From JAGREO01 sp020446285 (GTDB lineage Bacteria > Pseudomonadota > Alphaproteobacteria > Geminicoccales > Geminicoccaceae), in the NCBI GenBank assembly GCA_041398005.1, contig JAWKVP010000009.1, positions 62,001 to 126,000 of the forward strand: a DNA stretch of 64,000 nt, given 5' to 3'. A program made the position numbers and the translations under genes. Shown here in pieces: positions 61,646 through 64,000 of the stretch. The number at the start of each line of letters is the position of its first letter. Position 1 is the first letter of the stretch. The notes beneath the pieces are model-generated. The model did not search any database. It was not told the origin of the DNA and worked only from the letters and a program-made list of their open reading frames with translations.

Positions 61646-62800
61646 ATGGAATCCATCCGTGTCGCGACGTTTGACGGGCCTGGTGCGCCACCCGTGATCC
61701 ACACCGTGAAAAAGCCCGAAGTCGGGCCGAAGGCGGCACTCATCCGCATCGGCTGCTGCGGTGTCTGCGGCACGGATCTGCACATTCTCAAGGGTCACTG
61801 GCCGAAGCCCCTGCCCTGGCCGTTCACGCTCGGTCACGAGCTTGCCGGGGTGATCGTCGAGAAGGGTGACGAGCTGACGACGGACTGGTCGGGCAACCCT
61901 GTCGAAGTGGGGAGCAAGATCATGCTGCCGCCGCTCATGCCCTGCGGTTTCTGCGACTGGTGCAAGCGCTATCCCGAACAGGCGAACAAGTGCCTCACGC
62001 CCGTCTATTACGGCCGCTATCTCGGCTTCGACAAGCCGCCACATCTCTGGGGCGGATGGTCGGAGGCGGTCTATGTCGATTTCGACATGCTGCCCGGCAC
62101 CAAGATGTACAAGCTGCCGGACGACATGCCGCTCCTGCTCGGATCGCTCAGCGAACCGCTCACCTCGTGCATTCGCGGATTCGAGCGGGCGCAGCGGGTG
62201 GGTGGCTTTCCCTGGGGCGCATCGGTGGTCATTCAGGGAACGGGTCCCATCGGCATTCTCGCCATTGCCGCCGCGATCGAGATGGGTGCGTCGCGGGTGA
62301 TCGCCGTCGGCGCGCCGGAAAAGCCGAGGCTGGAGCTCGCCCGTGCCTTCGGCGCCGAAGCGACGGTGGACATAGAACGATACACGACGGCGCAAGCCCG
62401 CATCGACGCCGTGCGCTCGATCGTCGGCGGCTATGGCGCGGATCTGGTGATGGATTGTTCGGGTCATCCCACGGCCGGGCCGGAGGGTATCGAGTTCCTT
62501 CGCGACGGCGGCACCTATGTCGAAATGGGGCAGTTCACCGATGCCGGTTCGATCATGACGAGCTGGCACCGGATCTGTACCAAGGACATCAACCTGCTCG
62601 GCTCATGGGCGTTCACCGCCAATGACCTGCCCAAGGGCGTGGCCATGCTCCACCGCGCGCGCGACCGGTTCCCGTGGTCGCGGATGCAGACCCTCTTCGG
62701 CTTCGACGAAAAGGCAATCGCCGATGCCATCGCCGCCGCATCCGCAATGCGCGCGGTAAAGGCAACCATCGTTCCCGACAGGGAACTGTGCGGCCTCTGA
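61646..62800 (+). CDS. Zinc-dependent medium-chain alcohol dehydrogenase
   Basis: 384 residues from the ATG at 61646 (GGGGA upstream). The catalytic zinc site is GVCGTDLHIL with TLGHELAG, and the structural zinc site is the four-cysteine loop PCGFCDWCKRYPEQANKC. The Rossmann motif is VVIQGTGPIGILAIAAAIEMGAS. It oxidises an alcohol or polyol with NAD(P); the substrate is unknown. Two transketolase-half genes follow after about 165 bases, which suggests a sugar or polyol pathway (inference). Confidence 0.92.
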   Translation: MESIRVATFDGPGAPPVIHTVKKPEVGPKAALIRIGCCGVCGTDLHILKGHWPKPLPWPFTLGHELAGVIVEKGDELTTDWSGNPVEVGSKIMLPPLMPCGFCDWCKRYPEQANKCLTPVYYGRYLGFDKPPHLWGGWSEAVYVDFDMLPGTKMYKLPDDMPLLLGSLSEPLTSCIRGFERAQRVGGFPWGASVVIQGTGPIGILAIAAAIEMGASRVIAVGAPEKPRLELARAFGAEATVDIERYTTAQARIDAVRSIVGGYGADLVMDCSGHPTAGPEGIEFLRDGGTYVEMGQFTDAGSIMTSWHRICTKDINLLGSWAFTANDLPKGVAMLHRARDRFPWSRMQTLFGFDEKAIADAIAAASAMRAVKATIVPDRELCGL

Positions 62801-62965
62801 ACAAGGCGTCACGGTTCGCGATGACAATTGCAGGGTGTTTGCGAGAATCTTTCGGGAGCATGGGAGGTGTGAACATTTTCTAATCTTCTTTTTAATTCTT
62901 GATGAAAGAACTCTGCGGGCAGAGATCGTATAAGCCCTCCCGAACGCCAAACAAGGGAGGACAAT

Positions 62966-63820
62966 ATGGGTGGCCAAGCGCGCCCTGCCGCCGCATCCAA
63001 CGTCTCGCTGCAACAACGTGCCTGGAACATTCGCCGCAACGCGCTGCTGATGGGCGAGGTGCAGGGACAGGGCTATATCGGTCAGGCGCTCGGCGTCGCC
63101 GATGTCCTGGCGGCATCCTATTTTCATGCCCTGAACTACAGGCCGGGCGAGCCGGACTGGGAGGGGCGCGACCGCTTCCTTCTGTCGATCGGCCACTATG
63201 CGATCGCTCTCTATGCCGTCCTGATCGAGGCGGGCATCCTGCCGGACGAGGAAATCGGGACCTATGGCATGGATGACAGCCGCATGCCGATGTCCGGCAT
63301 GGCCTCATATACGCCGGGCATGGAGATCACCGGTGGTTCGCTCGGTCACGGTCTGGGGATTGCTGTCGGCATGGCGCTGGGGCTCAAGCGCAAGACGTCC
63401 GATGCGTTCGTCTACAATCTGATGTCGGATGGCGAGTGCGGCGAGGGTTCGACCTGGGAAGCCGTCATGTCGGCGGTCCAGCACCGGCTCGACAATCTGA
63501 TCTGCCTTGTCGACTTCAACGACCAGCAGGCCGACGGCAAGACCACGGCGGCACTGGCGCGGGTTCCCGAGGAGAACAAGTGGGCGGCGTTCGGCTGGCA
63601 TGCGCAAAGGGTCGACGGCAACGATCTCGACGCTGTCGTCGCGGCTTTCGACGCGGCCCGCGCGCTCAGGGAGCCCATTCCGCGGGTGATCATTTTCGAT
63701 ACCACCATGTGCAAGGGCGTGCCCTTCCTGGAGACACGCGAAATCACCCACTTCGTCCGCGTCGAGGCCGACGAATGGTCGAAGGCGCTTGCCGTGCTCG
63801 ATGAAGGAAAGCCGCAATGA
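62966..63820 (+). CDS. Transketolase, N-terminal (TPP-binding) subunit
   Basis: 284 residues, with GGGAGG five bases upstream of the ATG. It corresponds to the first half of transketolase: QGQGYIGQALGVADVLAASYFHALNY, GSLGHGLGIAVGMALGLK, and the TPP/Mg motif LMSDGECGEGSTWEAVMSA followed by LICLVDFNDQQADG. Split transketolases have the Pyr half as a separate protein, encoded directly after with an ATGA overlap. It transfers two-carbon units between sugars, or acts in a specialised pathway. Confidence 0.94.
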   Translation: MGGQARPAAASNVSLQQRAWNIRRNALLMGEVQGQGYIGQALGVADVLAASYFHALNYRPGEPDWEGRDRFLLSIGHYAIALYAVLIEAGILPDEEIGTYGMDDSRMPMSGMASYTPGMEITGGSLGHGLGIAVGMALGLKRKTSDAFVYNLMSDGECGEGSTWEAVMSAVQHRLDNLICLVDFNDQQADGKTTAALARVPEENKWAAFGWHAQRVDGNDLDAVVAAFDAARALREPIPRVIIFDTTMCKGVPFLETREITHFVRVEADEWSKALAVLDEGKPQ

Positions 63821-64000
63821 CACTCGCTTCCATGACCCGCAAATACGAGCAGCGGCACGTTCCCGTCAGTGCCGACGGCCAGCGGCTCACAACCTCGGCC
63901 ATGATCGCCTCGCTGGCGGCCGAGGGCTACGACACGGTCGCCGCCCCCTTCGGCCATGCGCTGGTCGATCTCGCCGGACGCGACGAGCGGATCGTCGGGC
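63817..64000 (+). CDS. Transketolase, C-terminal subunit (partial, cut by window edge)
   Basis: The first 61 codons are visible from the ATG at 63817, which overlaps the stop of the N-terminal subunit. The reading MTLASMTRKYEQRHV, RLTTSAMIASLAAEG and FGHALVDLAGRDERIVG leads toward the pyrimidine-binding domain of transketolase, where a D-L-grade block normally follows. The remainder lies outside the window. Confidence 0.8.
   Translation, partial: MTLASMTRKYEQRHVPVSADGQRLTTSAMIASLAAEGYDTVAAPFGHALVDLAGRDERIVG

Overview
The window is GC-rich, densely coded DNA from the chromosome of an alphaproteobacterium. The evidence is a complete dcw (division and cell wall) cluster with rnpB directly upstream, the aerobic cobaltochelatase pair cobS-cobT, a eukaryote-type NADP isocitrate dehydrogenase, and the small-protein set DUF2948 / UPF0262 / low-molecular-weight phosphatase. 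A Rhodospirillales-like host is my best guess, but that is inference from gene content. I see no transposase, integrase, CRISPR array or plasmid gene.

Layout. 1-5.3 kb: a dipeptide-type ABC transporter (two permeases, binding protein), a divergent DUF1028 gene and a DapA-like aldolase/lyase, with two palindromic operator candidates. 5.3-9.6 kb: zapE-hemH and galE-uxs. 9.9-28.7 kb, all on the minus strand: rsmH-ftsL-ftsI-murE-murF-mraY-murD-ftsW-murG-murC-murB-ddl-ftsQ-ftsA-ftsZ-lpxC, mostly joined by 4-base ATGA/GTGA overlaps. The usual first gene, mraZ, is absent; its place between rsmH and rnpB is an AT-rich stretch with DnaA-box-like motifs. 29.2-33.3 kb: rnpB, a small thioredoxin-like gene, an orphan LivK-type binding protein, and an iscA-like/fdx/mnmA operon joining Fe-S proteins to tRNA thiolation. 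33.3-37.7 kb: icd, then cobS-cobT. 37.9-39.8 kb: tRNA-Thr and the small-protein cluster.

40-46.5 kb: a three-part TRAP transporter, a crotonase-fold protein lacking both hydratase glutamates, and acnA with a TTG start. 46.6-51.7 kb is the most accessory-looking part. It holds REP-like repeats, an orphan OmpR-type regulator, and a divergent pair that resembles only the polymerase core of alginate synthesis (Alg8-like glycosyltransferase and Alg44-like PilZ/membrane-fusion protein). An unrecognised gene follows, bracketed by two copies of a repeat of about 100 bases, each carrying the same hairpin. 51.7-54.6 kb: a CUT2 sugar ABC transporter with a single-domain ATPase. 54.6-59 kb: a lipoprotein alpha-carbonic anhydrase, a TIR-like/NB-ARC (STAND) protein preceded by AT-rich DNA, and a MocR-type regulator. 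59-64 kb: hemF, ppa, a CBS-domain protein, bolA, a zinc alcohol dehydrogenase and a split transketolase cut by the right edge.

The best candidates for something undescribed are the compact c-di-GMP-responsive Alg8/Alg44 pair without the rest of an alginate operon, the NLR-like TIR-NB-ARC protein with an apparently degenerate TIR active site, and the repeat-bracketed unknown gene. Assignments come from reading motifs and gene order; no database search was run.
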